Shown: in pieces, positions 14,434 through 23,705 of the stretch
Position numbering within the stretch: position 1 is the first letter of the stretch
Layout of the letters: the number at the start of each line of letters is the position of its first letter
Source: an uncultured Lachnospiraceae bacterium
GTDB lineage: Bacteria; Bacillota; Clostridia; Lachnospirales; Lachnospiraceae
Assembly (NCBI GenBank): GCA_947626795.1
Contig: CANQTH010000016.1
Coordinates: 1 to 44,984, forward strand
Reading direction: 5' to 3'
Length of the DNA: 44,984 bases
The notes under the pieces: generated by a model
What the model was told of the DNA's origin: nothing
The model's database searches: none
Seen by the model: the letters and a program-made list of their open reading frames with translations, nothing else
Program-made: the position numbers and the translations under genes

Positions 14434-15246
14434 GTGATTACAGAGCAGGAGTTTCAGAGGATAGCGGTTTTCGTGAAAAATCAGTATGGGATCAACCTTG
14501 CCGGCAAGCAGATCCTCGTGAACGGGAGATTGAAGAATTACCTTCTGCGGAACGGCTACAGCGGGTACGACGAGTATATGTCGAAGGTGGAAGCGGATCC
14601 TTTTGGGGAAGCGGCCCGCAGCCTGGTGAACGCCCTGACGACGAACCACACCTATTTCATGCGGGAATTTGAGCATTTTGAATATATGCGGCGGGTGATC
14701 CTCCCGCAGCTAAAGGCGTCGGAGGCGGCAACGAGGGACCTGCGCATCTGGTCCGCGGCGTCCTCCACGGGGGAGGAGCCTTACACGATCGCGATGGTGC
14801 TGAAGGATTTTTTCGGGATGGAACACAGGCTTTGGGACACGAAGGTGCTTGCGACCGACCTTTCCACGAAGGTCTTGCAGCACGCGCAGCGCGGGGTCTA
14901 CTTGGGGGAGCAGATCGAGCCTTTGCCGGAAAAATGGCGCAGGCGGTACTTTAAGCAGATCAACGAGCTGGAGTACCAGGTGCGGCAGGAGCTGAAGGAC
15001 GAGGTGCTGTTCCGGCAGTTCAACCTGATGAACCCCCTGCCGTTTCGGAAGCCGCTCCATATCGTATTCCTTCGGAATGTCATGATCTATTTTGACGAGA
15101 AGACGAAGCTCGCCCTTTTGAACCGGATTTATGACAAGATAGCCCCGGGGGGCTACCTGTTCGTCGGGACGACGGAGTCGGTGGACCGGAGGGGGACGCC
15201 GTTCCAGTACATCGAGCCTTCCATCTATCGGAAAGAGAAGGGATGA
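14434..15246 (+). CDS. cheR: chemoreceptor glutamate methyltransferase CheR
   Basis: S-adenosylmethionine-dependent enzyme that methylates glutamates of chemoreceptors. The 270-residue product has the N-terminal helical CheR domain (1-75), then the methyltransferase fold with LRIWSAASSTGEEPYTIAM (103-121), VLATDLSTKVL (138-148) and FLRNVMIYFD near residue 215. The GTG start at 14434 follows AGGAG by seven bases. It is the first gene of the cheR-cheB-cheY-cheA-cheW-mcp run. The only receptor in the window is encoded at the end of the run. The 3' end with the stop codon is partly duplicated 69 bases downstream. Confidence 0.95.
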   Translation: MITEQEFQRIAVFVKNQYGINLAGKQILVNGRLKNYLLRNGYSGYDEYMSKVEADPFGEAARSLVNALTTNHTYFMREFEHFEYMRRVILPQLKASEAATRDLRIWSAASSTGEEPYTIAMVLKDFFGMEHRLWDTKVLATDLSTKVLQHAQRGVYLGEQIEPLPEKWRRRYFKQINELEYQVRQELKDEVLFRQFNLMNPLPFRKPLHIVFLRNVMIYFDEKTKLALLNRIYDKIAPGGYLFVGTTESVDRRGTPFQYIEPSIYRKEKG

Positions 15247-15320
15247 CCCGCGCGGCGCGCTCAATTGGGCGTCCGGGGGCGGGGATGCCGCATCGACCGG
15301 AAAGAGAAGGGATGACCCGC
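15229..15320. repeat. 69-bp-spaced duplication of the cheR 3' end
   Basis: The 23 bases around the cheR stop (15229-15251) recur exactly at 15298-15320, including GGAAAGAGAAGGGATGACCC. The 46 bases between the two copies have diverged or were inserted. The second copy leads into the cheB ribosome site. Confidence 0.9.
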
Positions 15321-15358
15321 AAGGCAGGACGGTTGCAAAGAGAAAGCAGGATGAGAGC

Positions 15359-16384
15359 ATGAGGAAGATCAAGGTTTTAGTGGTGGACGATTCCCTTACG
15401 TTCCGGAGGCTCCTGGTGGAGAGCCTGCGGAAGGATCCGGCCTTAGACGTGGTGGCGGAGGCGGGGGACGCTTATAAGGCGCGGGACGCCATCATAAAAT
15501 ACCGCCCGGACGTCATGACGCTTGACGTGGTGATGCCGCGGATGGACGGGATCGAGTTTTTGCGGAAGCTGCTGCCGCAGTATCCGCTCCCGGTCGTCGT
15601 CATCAGCGCGCTGGACGAGAAAGTGTTCGACGCCATGAGCGCGGGCGCGGTGGATTTCGTCTGCAAGCCGAACAGCATCAACAGGGAGCAGGTCAGCGCG
15701 TTTATCCGCAAAGACTTAGGCACGAAGATCAAGATCGCCTCCACGGTGAAGGTGGGGAGGCTGAAACGTCCCGCCGCGCGCCCCATCAGCCAGGCCGCGT
15801 CTTCCTTGAGGAAAGACATGGTAGTGGCGATCGGGGCCTCCACAGGGGGGACGGAAGCGATCTTTGACATCGTGAGGCAGTTCCACAGCGACATACCGGG
15901 CGTCGTCGTGGTGCAGCATATGCCGCCCGGATTCACGCGGATGTACGCGAACCGCCTAAACGAGCAGTGCCAGGTCGTCGTGAAGGAAGCGGAGACGGGC
16001 GACCAGGTGCGGCAGGGGCAGGTGCTGATCGCGCCGGGCGACCGGCAGATGCGCTTGGTCAAGCTCAACGGCACGTATCAGGTGGAATGCCGTGGGAACG
16101 AGCGGGTGAGCGGGCATTGCCCGTCCGTGGACGTGCTGTTTTCCTCCGTGGCGAAGGCGGCGGGGAAGGACGCGGTCGGCGTCATCCTGACCGGGATGGG
16201 CGGCGACGGGTCGAAGGGCTTGCTGGAGATGCGCGAGGCGGGCGCGGTCACGATCGGGCAGAACGAGGCGAGCTGCGTGGTATACGGGATGCCGAAAGTG
16301 GCCTACGATATCGGGGCCGTCCAGTACCAGGAGGAGCTTTCGGCGATCGCGAAGAGGATATACAGCGTATTGAAGACGACATAG
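15359..16384 (+). CDS. cheB: chemoreceptor methylesterase/deamidase CheB
   Basis: Phosphorylation-activated enzyme that removes methyl groups from chemoreceptors, opposing CheR. The 341-residue product has a receiver (1-120) with D10-D11, phospho-Asp D56 and K103, a linker (121-150), and the catalytic domain (153-341). The catalytic triad is visible as S161 in GASTGGTEA, H187 in VVQHMPPGFT and D283 in TGMGGDGSKG. The ATG at 15359 follows a modest GCAGGA site. Co-transcribed with cheR. Confidence 0.95.
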   Translation: MRKIKVLVVDDSLTFRRLLVESLRKDPALDVVAEAGDAYKARDAIIKYRPDVMTLDVVMPRMDGIEFLRKLLPQYPLPVVVISALDEKVFDAMSAGAVDFVCKPNSINREQVSAFIRKDLGTKIKIASTVKVGRLKRPAARPISQAASSLRKDMVVAIGASTGGTEAIFDIVRQFHSDIPGVVVVQHMPPGFTRMYANRLNEQCQVVVKEAETGDQVRQGQVLIAPGDRQMRLVKLNGTYQVECRGNERVSGHCPSVDVLFSSVAKAAGKDAVGVILTGMGGDGSKGLLEMREAGAVTIGQNEASCVVYGMPKVAYDIGAVQYQEELSAIAKRIYSVLKTT

Positions 16385-16497
16385 GCCGAAGAGCCGAACG
16401 GATCAGCCTGGGACTTTGCGCTTGCCGCGAAGCTTGTAAGGCGGGGCTGCTGCAAAGAACGGGATGATCTGTGGCCAAGAGAGAAAGGAGAGAGGCT

Positions 16498-16893
16498 ATG
16501 AAGATTTTACTGGCGGAGGATGATTTTGCAAGCCGTAAATTTATGGTGAATTATCTGGAAAAATACGGGGAGTGCGACATTACGGTCGATGGGGAGGAGG
16601 CCGTGGACGCGTTTATCATGGCACTGGAGGACGGCGAGCCTTACGACCTGGTGTGCCTGGACGTCATGATGCCGGTGATCGACGGGTATCAGGCGCTAAA
16701 GGCGATCCGCGACATCGAGAAGGATCATGGCATCGCGGGGGACGACAGGGTGAAGATCATCATGACGACCGCGCTCAACGAGGAACGGAACGTGAAGAAA
16801 GCGTTTGAAATGGGATGCACGGTATATTGCGGCAAGCCGATCGACGTAGAGAAGTTCCAAATGATCTTGAAAAAGCTGGAATTGATAAAATAA
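16498..16893 (+). CDS. cheY: chemotaxis response regulator CheY-like
   Basis: A 131-residue single receiver with E7-D8-D9, phospho-Asp D55 in CLDVMMPVIDG, T90/T91 and K113. An earlier GTG at 16471 is in frame, but the ATG at 16498 follows AAAGGAG closely and begins the REC fold. It lies between cheB and cheA, so CheA is its expected phosphodonor. The target is unclear because no flagellar switch gene is in the window. The 113 bases before it hold no feature I can support. Confidence 0.9.
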   Translation: MKILLAEDDFASRKFMVNYLEKYGECDITVDGEEAVDAFIMALEDGEPYDLVCLDVMMPVIDGYQALKAIRDIEKDHGIAGDDRVKIIMTTALNEERNVKKAFEMGCTVYCGKPIDVEKFQMILKKLELIK

Positions 16894-16980
16894 CGTCAGG
16901 AGGAATGCCCGCAGGCCGCATGGCCCGGCCGCGGCAGGCGCGCGGCGGGCGGGGCCGCCGGGAGAGGAGGGAGGCTTACT

Positions 16981-19128
16981 ATGGCAGAAGACTTTAATAT
17001 GGAAAATATGCTCGACATATTCCTGTATGAGAGCAGCCAGCTTTTGGAAAGCTTAGAGAATACCGTGTTGGAGAAGAAGGACGAGGATTGTTTTGACGAG
17101 CCGGCGATCGATGAGATCTTCCGCGCCATGCATACCATAAAAGGATCTTCGGCCATTATGATGTACGAAAACATCACGAAGGTATCCCATAAATTAGAGG
17201 ACATATTCTATTATATTCGCGAGTCCCATCCGGACAATGTGCCGCATCTGGAATTGGTGGAGCATGTGCTGGACGTATCGGACTTTATCACGGGGGAGCT
17301 GGACAAGATCCGGGACGGCGGCGACCCGGACGGGGACGAGAGCGGGATCGTCGAGGAATTGGACGAGTTCCTCACGCAGATCAAGTCCGGGATCGAGAAG
17401 GCCGGGGAGGAGCTTCCGCCGGAAAATAAATACGAGGAGCCGAGCCAGTTCTATATCGCGCCCGCCGGGGGCGGGAGCGTCAAGTATTACAAGGCGTCGA
17501 TCTATTTCCGCGAGGACACGGAGATGAGCAACATCCGCGCCTATACGTCCGTGTACGCGCTCAAGGAGATCGTGGACGACATGGAATATATGCCGGACGA
17601 TATCATCAGCAATGAGAACAGCGCGGACACGATCATTGAGGACGGCTTCCATATGCTGATCAAGTGCAAGCATTCCAGGGAAGAGATCATCGACGCGATC
17701 GGGGACACCTCCGGCATGGAGCGCGTGGAGGTGAACGAATGCTCGCAGAAAGAGTTCGAGATGGGCTTCCACGAGCCGGACCAGGAGCCGATCGTCATAG
17801 AGCTGGACGACAAGGAAAAGGAGAAAAAGGAAGAGAAGAAGATCAAGACGGAGCCTGTGCCGGGGGATTACGTCGTCAAGGGCAAGGAGACCGGGAAAGG
17901 GAAGAAGCTGGCGAAGAACCAGTCCAAGTCCGGGCCGAAGCAGTCTTACATCAGCGTCAACATCGAGAAGATGGATTCCCTGATGGACATGATCGGGGAG
18001 CTTGTCATCGCCGAGGCGGTCGTGCTGCAGAATCCGGACCTGAAAGTGCCGGGGCTGGATCTGACGAATTTCCAGAAGGCGGCGAGCCAGCTTTCCAAGA
18101 TCACGACGGAGCTGCAGGACGTCATCATGTCCATGCGCATGATGCCGCTGACCAACACGTTCCAGAAGATGAACCGCATCGTTTTCGACGTGTCCAGGAA
18201 GCTGGGCAAGGACATCGGGCTGGACGTCATCGGGGAAAATACGGAAGTGGACAAGAATATCATCGAGCATATTTCCGATCCGCTGATGCATTTGATCCGC
18301 AATTCCGTGGATCACGGGATCGAGTCGAAGGAAGAGCGCATCGCGGCGGGGAAGAACCCGCGCGGCAAGATCACCCTGCAGGCGAAGAACGAGGGCGGCA
18401 AGGTGTATGTCATCGTAAAAGACGACGGGAAGGGTCTGAACAAGCACGTCATTTATGAGAAGGCTAAGAAGAACGGCTTAGTCGGGGATCGGCCCATCAC
18501 GGATTTTACGGACAAGGAGATCTATCAGTTCATCACCTACCCCGGGTTTTCCACGAAGGAGCAGGTCACGGAGTATTCCGGGCGCGGCGTCGGGATGGAC
18601 GTCGTGGTGAAGAATATCCAGGCTATCGGCGGCAAGCTGGAGATCGACAGCATCGAGGGCGCCGGGTCGGAGATGACGCTGAAGATCCCGCTGACGCTGG
18701 CGATCATCAACGGCATCGTCATGCTGGTCGGGAATTCGACGTTTGTCATCGAGACGAATGCGATCAAGGAATTTGTGCGGTTCAGCAAGGAGATGCTCGT
18801 GCGGGAGCCGGGCGGGGAGGAATATATGATGCTCCGCGGGGAGTGCTACCCGTTCATCCGCCTGAACCAGCGCTTCCATCTGGCGCCGCCGGAGACGGCC
18901 GAAGGCGGGGACGGGGAGGAAGGCATCGTCGTCGTCTTAGAGCATGAGGATGAGTTTATCTGCGTCTACATCGACGAGCTGATCGGGGAGCAGGAGATCG
19001 TCGTCAAGCCGATCCCCTCGTATATCAAGAAAGTGCAGGGGCTGTCGGGATGCACCCAGCTTGGGGATGGGAGCATCGCGCTGATCTTGGATATCGCGGG
19101 TTTGATTTCAGGGAATGAAAGGAGATAA
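16981..19128 (+). CDS. cheA: chemotaxis histidine kinase CheA
   Basis: Kinase that couples chemoreceptor state to phosphorylation of CheY and CheB. The 715-residue product has P1 (1-135) with phospho-His H51 in MHTIKGSS, a P2-like regulator-binding region (165-262) and an acidic-basic linker (270-320). The P3 dimerisation domain follows (323-385), then the P4 ATPase with LIRNSVDHGIE (438-447), KDDGKGL and GRGVGMD (534-540), and a C-terminal CheW-like P5 (about 575-710). The ATG follows GGAGGGAGG. It ends three bases before cheW. Confidence 0.96.
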   Translation: MAEDFNMENMLDIFLYESSQLLESLENTVLEKKDEDCFDEPAIDEIFRAMHTIKGSSAIMMYENITKVSHKLEDIFYYIRESHPDNVPHLELVEHVLDVSDFITGELDKIRDGGDPDGDESGIVEELDEFLTQIKSGIEKAGEELPPENKYEEPSQFYIAPAGGGSVKYYKASIYFREDTEMSNIRAYTSVYALKEIVDDMEYMPDDIISNENSADTIIEDGFHMLIKCKHSREEIIDAIGDTSGMERVEVNECSQKEFEMGFHEPDQEPIVIELDDKEKEKKEEKKIKTEPVPGDYVVKGKETGKGKKLAKNQSKSGPKQSYISVNIEKMDSLMDMIGELVIAEAVVLQNPDLKVPGLDLTNFQKAASQLSKITTELQDVIMSMRMMPLTNTFQKMNRIVFDVSRKLGKDIGLDVIGENTEVDKNIIEHISDPLMHLIRNSVDHGIESKEERIAAGKNPRGKITLQAKNEGGKVYVIVKDDGKGLNKHVIYEKAKKNGLVGDRPITDFTDKEIYQFITYPGFSTKEQVTEYSGRGVGMDVVVKNIQAIGGKLEIDSIEGAGSEMTLKIPLTLAIINGIVMLVGNSTFVIETNAIKEFVRFSKEMLVREPGGEEYMMLRGECYPFIRLNQRFHLAPPETAEGGDGEEGIVVVLEHEDEFICVYIDELIGEQEIVVKPIPSYIKKVQGLSGCTQLGDGSIALILDIAGLISGNERR

Positions 19129-19131
19129 GCC

Positions 19132-19632
19132 ATGGCGGAAGAGAATTTGGAAGAATTGGAGGCTCTCGAAGCCGCTTCGGATGAAGACGCGCAGAAAGGG
19201 AAGTACATGACATTCCAGATCGGCGAGGAATGTTATGGGATCGCGATCAGCTATGTCAATGAGATCATCAACAACATCCCTGCGATCGCGGCGGTCCCGG
19301 AGGTGGACGATTATATCAAGGGGCTGATCAATATCCGCGGGAAGATCGTCCCGGTCGTCGATGTGAAGGTCCGGTTCGGGCAGGAGCCGTTCGAGTACAC
19401 GGACCGCACCTGTGTCATTGTGATCGATGTGAAGTCCACGATGGTAGGGCTGATTGTGGAAAAGGTCGCGGAGGTCATCACAGTCGACGAGAAGGAGATC
19501 ATCCCGCCGCCGTCCTTAAACCAGACGAGCAACGGGAAAGAGAAGTATGTGTTCGGCCTGGTCCGGGTGGGCGAGGACGTGAAGCTATTGCTGAACCCGG
19601 AACGGCTGATCGGGGACGAGGCGCTTGATTGA
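19132..19632 (+). CDS. cheW: chemotaxis coupling protein CheW
   Basis: Scaffold that links receptors to the CheA P5 domain. The 166-residue protein has an acidic N-terminal extension (1-22) and a typical CheW fold, with YGIAISYVNEIINNIPAIAA, YIKGLINIRGKIVPVVD and VDEKEIIPPP as the recognisable parts. The ATG at 19132 follows AAAGGAG, which lies inside the cheA 3' end. It directly follows cheA and precedes the receptor gene by 38 bases, so the signalling core is encoded together. Confidence 0.95.
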   Translation: MAEENLEELEALEAASDEDAQKGKYMTFQIGEECYGIAISYVNEIINNIPAIAAVPEVDDYIKGLINIRGKIVPVVDVKVRFGQEPFEYTDRTCVIVIDVKSTMVGLIVEKVAEVITVDEKEIIPPPSLNQTSNGKEKYVFGLVRVGEDVKLLLNPERLIGDEALD

Positions 19633-19670
19633 GCGGAAAATAATGGAGACAGGCTAAGGAGGAAAAAGAA

Positions 19671-21029
19671 ATGTTGAAAAATGCGAAACTAAAACAGCGT
19701 ATCATAGGAGGTTTCATCCTATTGTTTATCTTGCTCTCGGTCATCGTATATACGAGCTTTGCCGCGATGGAGCAGGCGCGGGCGGGCGACCTGACCACGG
19801 TGGAGATCGTGCGGGAAGAGATCTGGATGATCTGCGTCACGGCGGTGTCGGCCCTGATCTGCCTGTTCACGGCCATTACGATCACAAGGGACATCGCGCA
19901 CTCCATCGCCATGCTGAAAGAAGTGGCCGAAGAGCTTGCTAAGGGCAATACGGACATCACGGTCGAGAAGCAGAGGAACGACGAGTTCGGGGAACTGATC
20001 GAGGATTTCCAGAAGATCATTGACAATACCAGGTACCAGGGCGAGATCGCGGGGCAGATCGCGACCGGGGATCTGACCGCGGAGATTAAGACGAACGGGG
20101 AAAAGGATATCATGGGCAACGCCCTGGACAACCTGATCCGGGAAAACAACAAGATGCTCTCCAACATCCGCGAGTCCACGATGCAGGTGACGGTCGGGGC
20201 GGACCAGGTGTCCGACGCGAGCCAGGCGCTGGCGCAGGGCGCGACGGAGCAGGCGAGCGCGACGCAGCAGATCAACGCTTCCATGAACGAGATCGCGGAG
20301 AAGACGAAAGTCAATGTGAACAAGATCAACGAGACGAACGAGCTGGTGGAGAGCATGGGCAGGGAGGCAGTCTCGATCAACGAGCATATGGCGGAGATGA
20401 TGCACGCGATGGCGGACATCAACGAGTCCTCCGAGAACATCTCCAAGATCATCAAGGTGATCGACGACATCGCGTTCCAGACGAACATCCTCGCGCTGAA
20501 CGCCGCAGTGGAAGCGGCGCGGGCGGGCGTCCATGGCAAGGGCTTCGCGGTCGTGGCGGACGAGGTGCGCAACCTCGCGGGCAAGAGCGCGTCCGCGGCC
20601 AGCGAGACGGCCGGGATGATTGAGGATTCCATCCACAAGGTGCAGCTTGGCTCCAGGCTCGCGGAAGAGACGAACGAGTCCCTCTCGGGCATCATGGAGA
20701 AGATCGAGCAGGTCGTGACGCTCACGCAGAATATCGCGACCGCTTCCAACGACCAGGCGACGGCGGTCACGCAGATCGACCAGGCGATCAGCCAGGTGTC
20801 CCAGGTGACGCAGACGAACTCCGCGACCAGCGAGCAGTGCGCGGCGGCCAGCGACGAGCTGTCCAACCAGGCGGCGACGCTGCGCGGGCTTGTCGGGAAT
20901 TTCAAGCTCAAGGATTCGGACGATTACGAATTTTCATCAGGCAGCGGCGGCTCCGGGAGCGATCCGTATGCGGGGAACGAGGATAACGAGAAGATCATTT
21001 CCTTAGACGGGGAATTTGGGAAATATTAA
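19671..21029 (+). CDS. chemoreceptor (MCP) with minimal extracellular part
   Basis: A 452-residue methyl-accepting protein. Two membrane segments (about 10-32 and 50-72) enclose only some 18 extracellular residues, so there is no classical ligand domain. A HAMP domain (72-125) is followed by a second HAMP-like segment with ATGDLTAEI (130-175), then a coiled-coil signalling domain whose hairpin tip [18 protein letters not shown] is canonical. The tail is Gly/Ser-rich and lacks a CheR-binding NWETF-type end. It probably senses cytoplasmic or membrane state, or a partner protein. The ATG follows AAGGAGG. Last gene of the chemosensory run. Confidence 0.93.
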   Translation: MLKNAKLKQRIIGGFILLFILLSVIVYTSFAAMEQARAGDLTTVEIVREEIWMICVTAVSALICLFTAITITRDIAHSIAMLKEVAEELAKGNTDITVEKQRNDEFGELIEDFQKIIDNTRYQGEIAGQIATGDLTAEIKTNGEKDIMGNALDNLIRENNKMLSNIRESTMQVTVGADQVSDASQALAQGATEQASATQQINASMNEIAEKTKVNVNKINETNELVESMGREAVSINEHMAEMMHAMADINESSENISKIIKVIDDIAFQTNILALNAAVEAARAGVHGKGFAVVADEVRNLAGKSASAASETAGMIEDSIHKVQLGSRLAEETNESLSGIMEKIEQVVTLTQNIATASNDQATAVTQIDQAISQVSQVTQTNSATSEQCAAASDELSNQAATLRGLVGNFKLKDSDDYEFSSGSGGSGSDPYAGNEDNEKIISLDGEFGKY

Positions 21030-21108
21030 GAAGTGACGGAAAGACGCTGTGGGGCATTGGGAAATGCGGGGCCATGGCGTTTTTCCATGGCAAGGCGGGA
21101 GGACAGGC

Positions 21109-22443
21109 ATGGGAAAGAGGTTAAGCAGGGTACAGACGATCGCGGTCGGGTTTTTGCTGGTCATTGCGGCAGGGACGCTCCTCCTGATGCTCCCCATCGC
21201 CTCAAAAAGCGGGGAGAGCGCCGGGTTTTTCCCAGCTTTTTTTACGGCGGTAAGCAGCGCCTGCGTGACGGGGCTGGTGGTCGTGGACACGTACGCGGGC
21301 TGGACGCTGTTCGGGCAGGCGGTCATCCTGCTGCTCATACAGATCGGCGGGCTGGGCTTCATCACCATCGGGGTGTTCTTCTCCACGTTCTTAAAGCGGC
21401 GCATCGGCCTAAAGGAGCGCAACCTGATCCAGGAGAGCATCAATACCCTCCAGATCGGCGGGACGGTGCGGCTGGTGCGCAAGGTCGTCTGCTATACCGC
21501 CGTCATAGAGGGGGCGGGCGCGCTGCTGTTCATGATACGCTTTATCCCGCTGTTCGGCTTCTGGAAAGGGGTCTGGTACGGGGTGTTCCATTCCGTTTCC
21601 GCGTTCTGCAACGCCGGGTTCGACTTGATGGGCGCGTTTGAGCCGTACGCCTCGCTGACGCCGTTTTACGACGACGTGCTGGTGAACGTCACGGCCATGG
21701 CCCTGATCGTCATCGGCGGCATCGGCTTTATCGTGTGGGACGACATTTCCAGGAACAAGTGGCGCGTGAGGAAATACCTGCTGCATACGAAGATCGTGCT
21801 TGCGATGACGGCGGCGCTGATCTTCGGGGGCGCGCTCTGCTTCTTTTTGTTCGAGCGTGGAAACCTCCTCGCGGGGATGGACGCGAAAGGCTGCGTCCTT
21901 TCCTCGCTCTTCGGTTCAGTGACGGCGCGGACGGCGGGGTTCAACACGCTGGACACGGCGTCCTATACGGAAGCGACCCGCTTTTTGAACGTCGTCCTGA
22001 TGTTCATCGGGGGCAGCCCGGGATCGACGGCGGGGGGCGTGAAGACGACGACGATGGCGGTCGTCCTGCTGTACGTCTGGGCGAACCTGCGCAGCCAGAG
22101 CGGGCTGGGCGTCTTCGGGCGGCGCTTAGACGAGGACTCCATCAAGAAGGCCAGCACGGTCTTTTTCATCAACCTGCTGCTTGCGTCCGCCAGCGTGCTT
22201 CTGATGTGCGCCTTAGAGCCGAAGATCGGGATATCGGATATCCTGATGGAGGTATTTTCCGCGATCGGGACGGTGGGGATCTCGACCGGGATCACCCGGG
22301 AGGTCACGCTGGCTTCCAAGTGCGTCCTGATCTTGCTGATGTACTGCGGGCGGCTGGGGAGCATGTCGTTCGCGCTGGCCTTCATGGAAAAGAAACAGGG
22401 CTCCCGGGTGAAGCTGCCGGTGGAGCGGATCACGATTGGATAG
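21109..22443 (+). CDS. ktrB: potassium uptake channel subunit KtrB/TrkH family
   Basis: Membrane ion-conducting subunit of 444 residues with eight membrane segments and four pore loops. The filter regions are ACVTGLVV, FCNAGFDL, TARTAGFNT and GTVGISTGI, each with the expected glycine. An in-frame extension starts at 21049, but the ATG at 21109 follows GGGAGG and begins the hydrophobic protein. Its length and single-RCK partner favour the Ktr type over the larger Trk type. The regulatory subunit follows 12 bases later. Confidence 0.92.
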   Translation: MGKRLSRVQTIAVGFLLVIAAGTLLLMLPIASKSGESAGFFPAFFTAVSSACVTGLVVVDTYAGWTLFGQAVILLLIQIGGLGFITIGVFFSTFLKRRIGLKERNLIQESINTLQIGGTVRLVRKVVCYTAVIEGAGALLFMIRFIPLFGFWKGVWYGVFHSVSAFCNAGFDLMGAFEPYASLTPFYDDVLVNVTAMALIVIGGIGFIVWDDISRNKWRVRKYLLHTKIVLAMTAALIFGGALCFFLFERGNLLAGMDAKGCVLSSLFGSVTARTAGFNTLDTASYTEATRFLNVVLMFIGGSPGSTAGGVKTTTMAVVLLYVWANLRSQSGLGVFGRRLDEDSIKKASTVFFINLLLASASVLLMCALEPKIGISDILMEVFSAIGTVGISTGITREVTLASKCVLILLMYCGRLGSMSFALAFMEKKQGSRVKLPVERITIG

Positions 22444-22455
22444 GAGGAAAAGGGC

Positions 22456-23103
22456 ATGAAATCAATCCTGGTGATCGGGATGGGAAGGTTCGGGCGGCAT
22501 TTGTGCGCGGACCTCGTAAAGAATGGGGACGACGTGATGGCGGTCGATTGGAAGGAAGAGGCGCTGGAGGACGTCCTGCCGCTCGTCACGAGCGCGAAGA
22601 TCGGGGACTGCACGCGGGAAGAGGTGCTGCGCAGCTTTGGCATTGGGAATTTTGACATCTGTTTCGTGTGCATCGGCACGAATTTCCAGAGCAGCCTGGA
22701 GGTCACGAGCCTGCTCAAGGATCTGGGCGCGGCGTACGTCATCAGCAAGGCGACGCGGGACATCCAGGCGAAATTCCTGCTGCGGAACGGGGCGGACGAA
22801 GTGGTCTATCCCGACCGGGACATCGCCAAGCGGATCGCGGTCCGGGTCAGCGCGAACCACGTCTATGATTACATGGAAATGGGGGAATATTCCATCTATG
22901 AGATCCAGCCGCTGGACGAGTGGGTCGGGAAATCCATCAAGGAGCTGAACTTCCGCGTGCGCTACAAGGCGAACATCCTGGGCATCAAGCGGGACGGGGA
23001 TACGCGGCTTTTGCCGGACGCGGATTACGTGTTCAAGAAAGAGGAGCATTTGATGGTGATCGGGGAAAAGGCGGACATTGACCGGATCCTGCGGCAGCTT
23101 TAG
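22456..23103 (+). CDS. ktrA: potassium uptake regulatory subunit KtrA/TrkA family
   Basis: Cytosolic gating subunit of 215 residues. An RCK_N Rossmann domain (1-130) has GMGRFG (8-13) and the acidic residue D28 after the second strand for nucleotide binding. An RCK_C domain follows (about 135-215). In several Gram-positive KtrA proteins the RCK_C domain binds cyclic di-AMP; that is family knowledge only. The ATG follows AGGAGG. It forms a pair with ktrB. Confidence 0.93.
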   Translation: MKSILVIGMGRFGRHLCADLVKNGDDVMAVDWKEEALEDVLPLVTSAKIGDCTREEVLRSFGIGNFDICFVCIGTNFQSSLEVTSLLKDLGAAYVISKATRDIQAKFLLRNGADEVVYPDRDIAKRIAVRVSANHVYDYMEMGEYSIYEIQPLDEWVGKSIKELNFRVRYKANILGIKRDGDTRLLPDADYVFKKEEHLMVIGEKADIDRILRQL

Positions 23104-23117
23104 CGGGAGGTGATCGC

Positions 23118-23681
23118 TTGCAGACGGCATTGGGATTGGATGGGGAGATCCTGCTTTGGATCCAGGAATTTCTCCGGATCGGATGGCTGGACCCGGTCGT
23201 GAAGGCGGTCACGCACCTGGGGGACGGCGGCTTTGTCTGGATCCTGCTCGCCGTTCTCTTCCTGCTGGACAAAAGGCGGCGGAAGACCGGGGCGTGCATG
23301 GCGGCCGCGCTGTTGCTTGGCTTTTTGGCGACGAACCTGATCCTGAAGAACGCGGTCATGCGCCCGCGCCCTTATTACGGGGTGTCGGGATTGCGCGCGC
23401 TGGTGACGGACCCGAGCTGGTCGTTCCCGTCCGGGCATTCCACCAGCTCCATGGCGGCGGGTGTCGTGATGTTCCGCCAATTGGAGCCGCGCTGGCAGGG
23501 GAGGTGCGCGCTTGCTTTCGCGGTGATCGTCTGCCTTTCCAGGCTGTATGTGGGCGTCCATTACCCGTCGGACGTCGTCTGCGGGGCGGCGGTCGGGATC
23601 GCCGCGGCCGTGTGCGCGATGCGCCTTGTGGGGCGCGCCTGGCCGGAGGGCGGGCCGACGGAAGGATGGCGGGAAGACTAG
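23118..23681 (+). CDS. PAP2-family membrane phosphatase
   Basis: A 187-residue membrane phosphatase, possibly acting on undecaprenyl pyrophosphate or another lipid phosphate. The three PAP2 signatures are complete: K77-x6-R84-P85, PSGH (104-107) with H107, and S141-R142-x5-H148-x3-D152. Four or five membrane segments surround them. The start is a TTG at 23118 preceded by GGGAGGTGA. It follows ktrA by 14 bases and precedes the DUF1653 gene by 24, so it looks like part of one transcript although its function is unrelated. Confidence 0.88.
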   Translation: MQTALGLDGEILLWIQEFLRIGWLDPVVKAVTHLGDGGFVWILLAVLFLLDKRRRKTGACMAAALLLGFLATNLILKNAVMRPRPYYGVSGLRALVTDPSWSFPSGHSTSSMAAGVVMFRQLEPRWQGRCALAFAVIVCLSRLYVGVHYPSDVVCGAAVGIAAAVCAMRLVGRAWPEGGPTEGWRED

Positions 23682-23705
23682 AAAAGACAGAAAGAAGGAG
23701 ACAGT

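Noticed and set aside
17194-18447. Long reverse-strand ORF opposite cheA
   Set aside because: Composition is typical of an antisense shadow (Leu/Asp/His/Arg-rich) and cheA is clear on the other strand.
19499-20911. Reverse-strand ORF of 470 codons opposite the MCP gene
   Set aside because: It is a Ser/Ala-rich mirror of the coiled-coil codons of the MCP, with no motif or start site.
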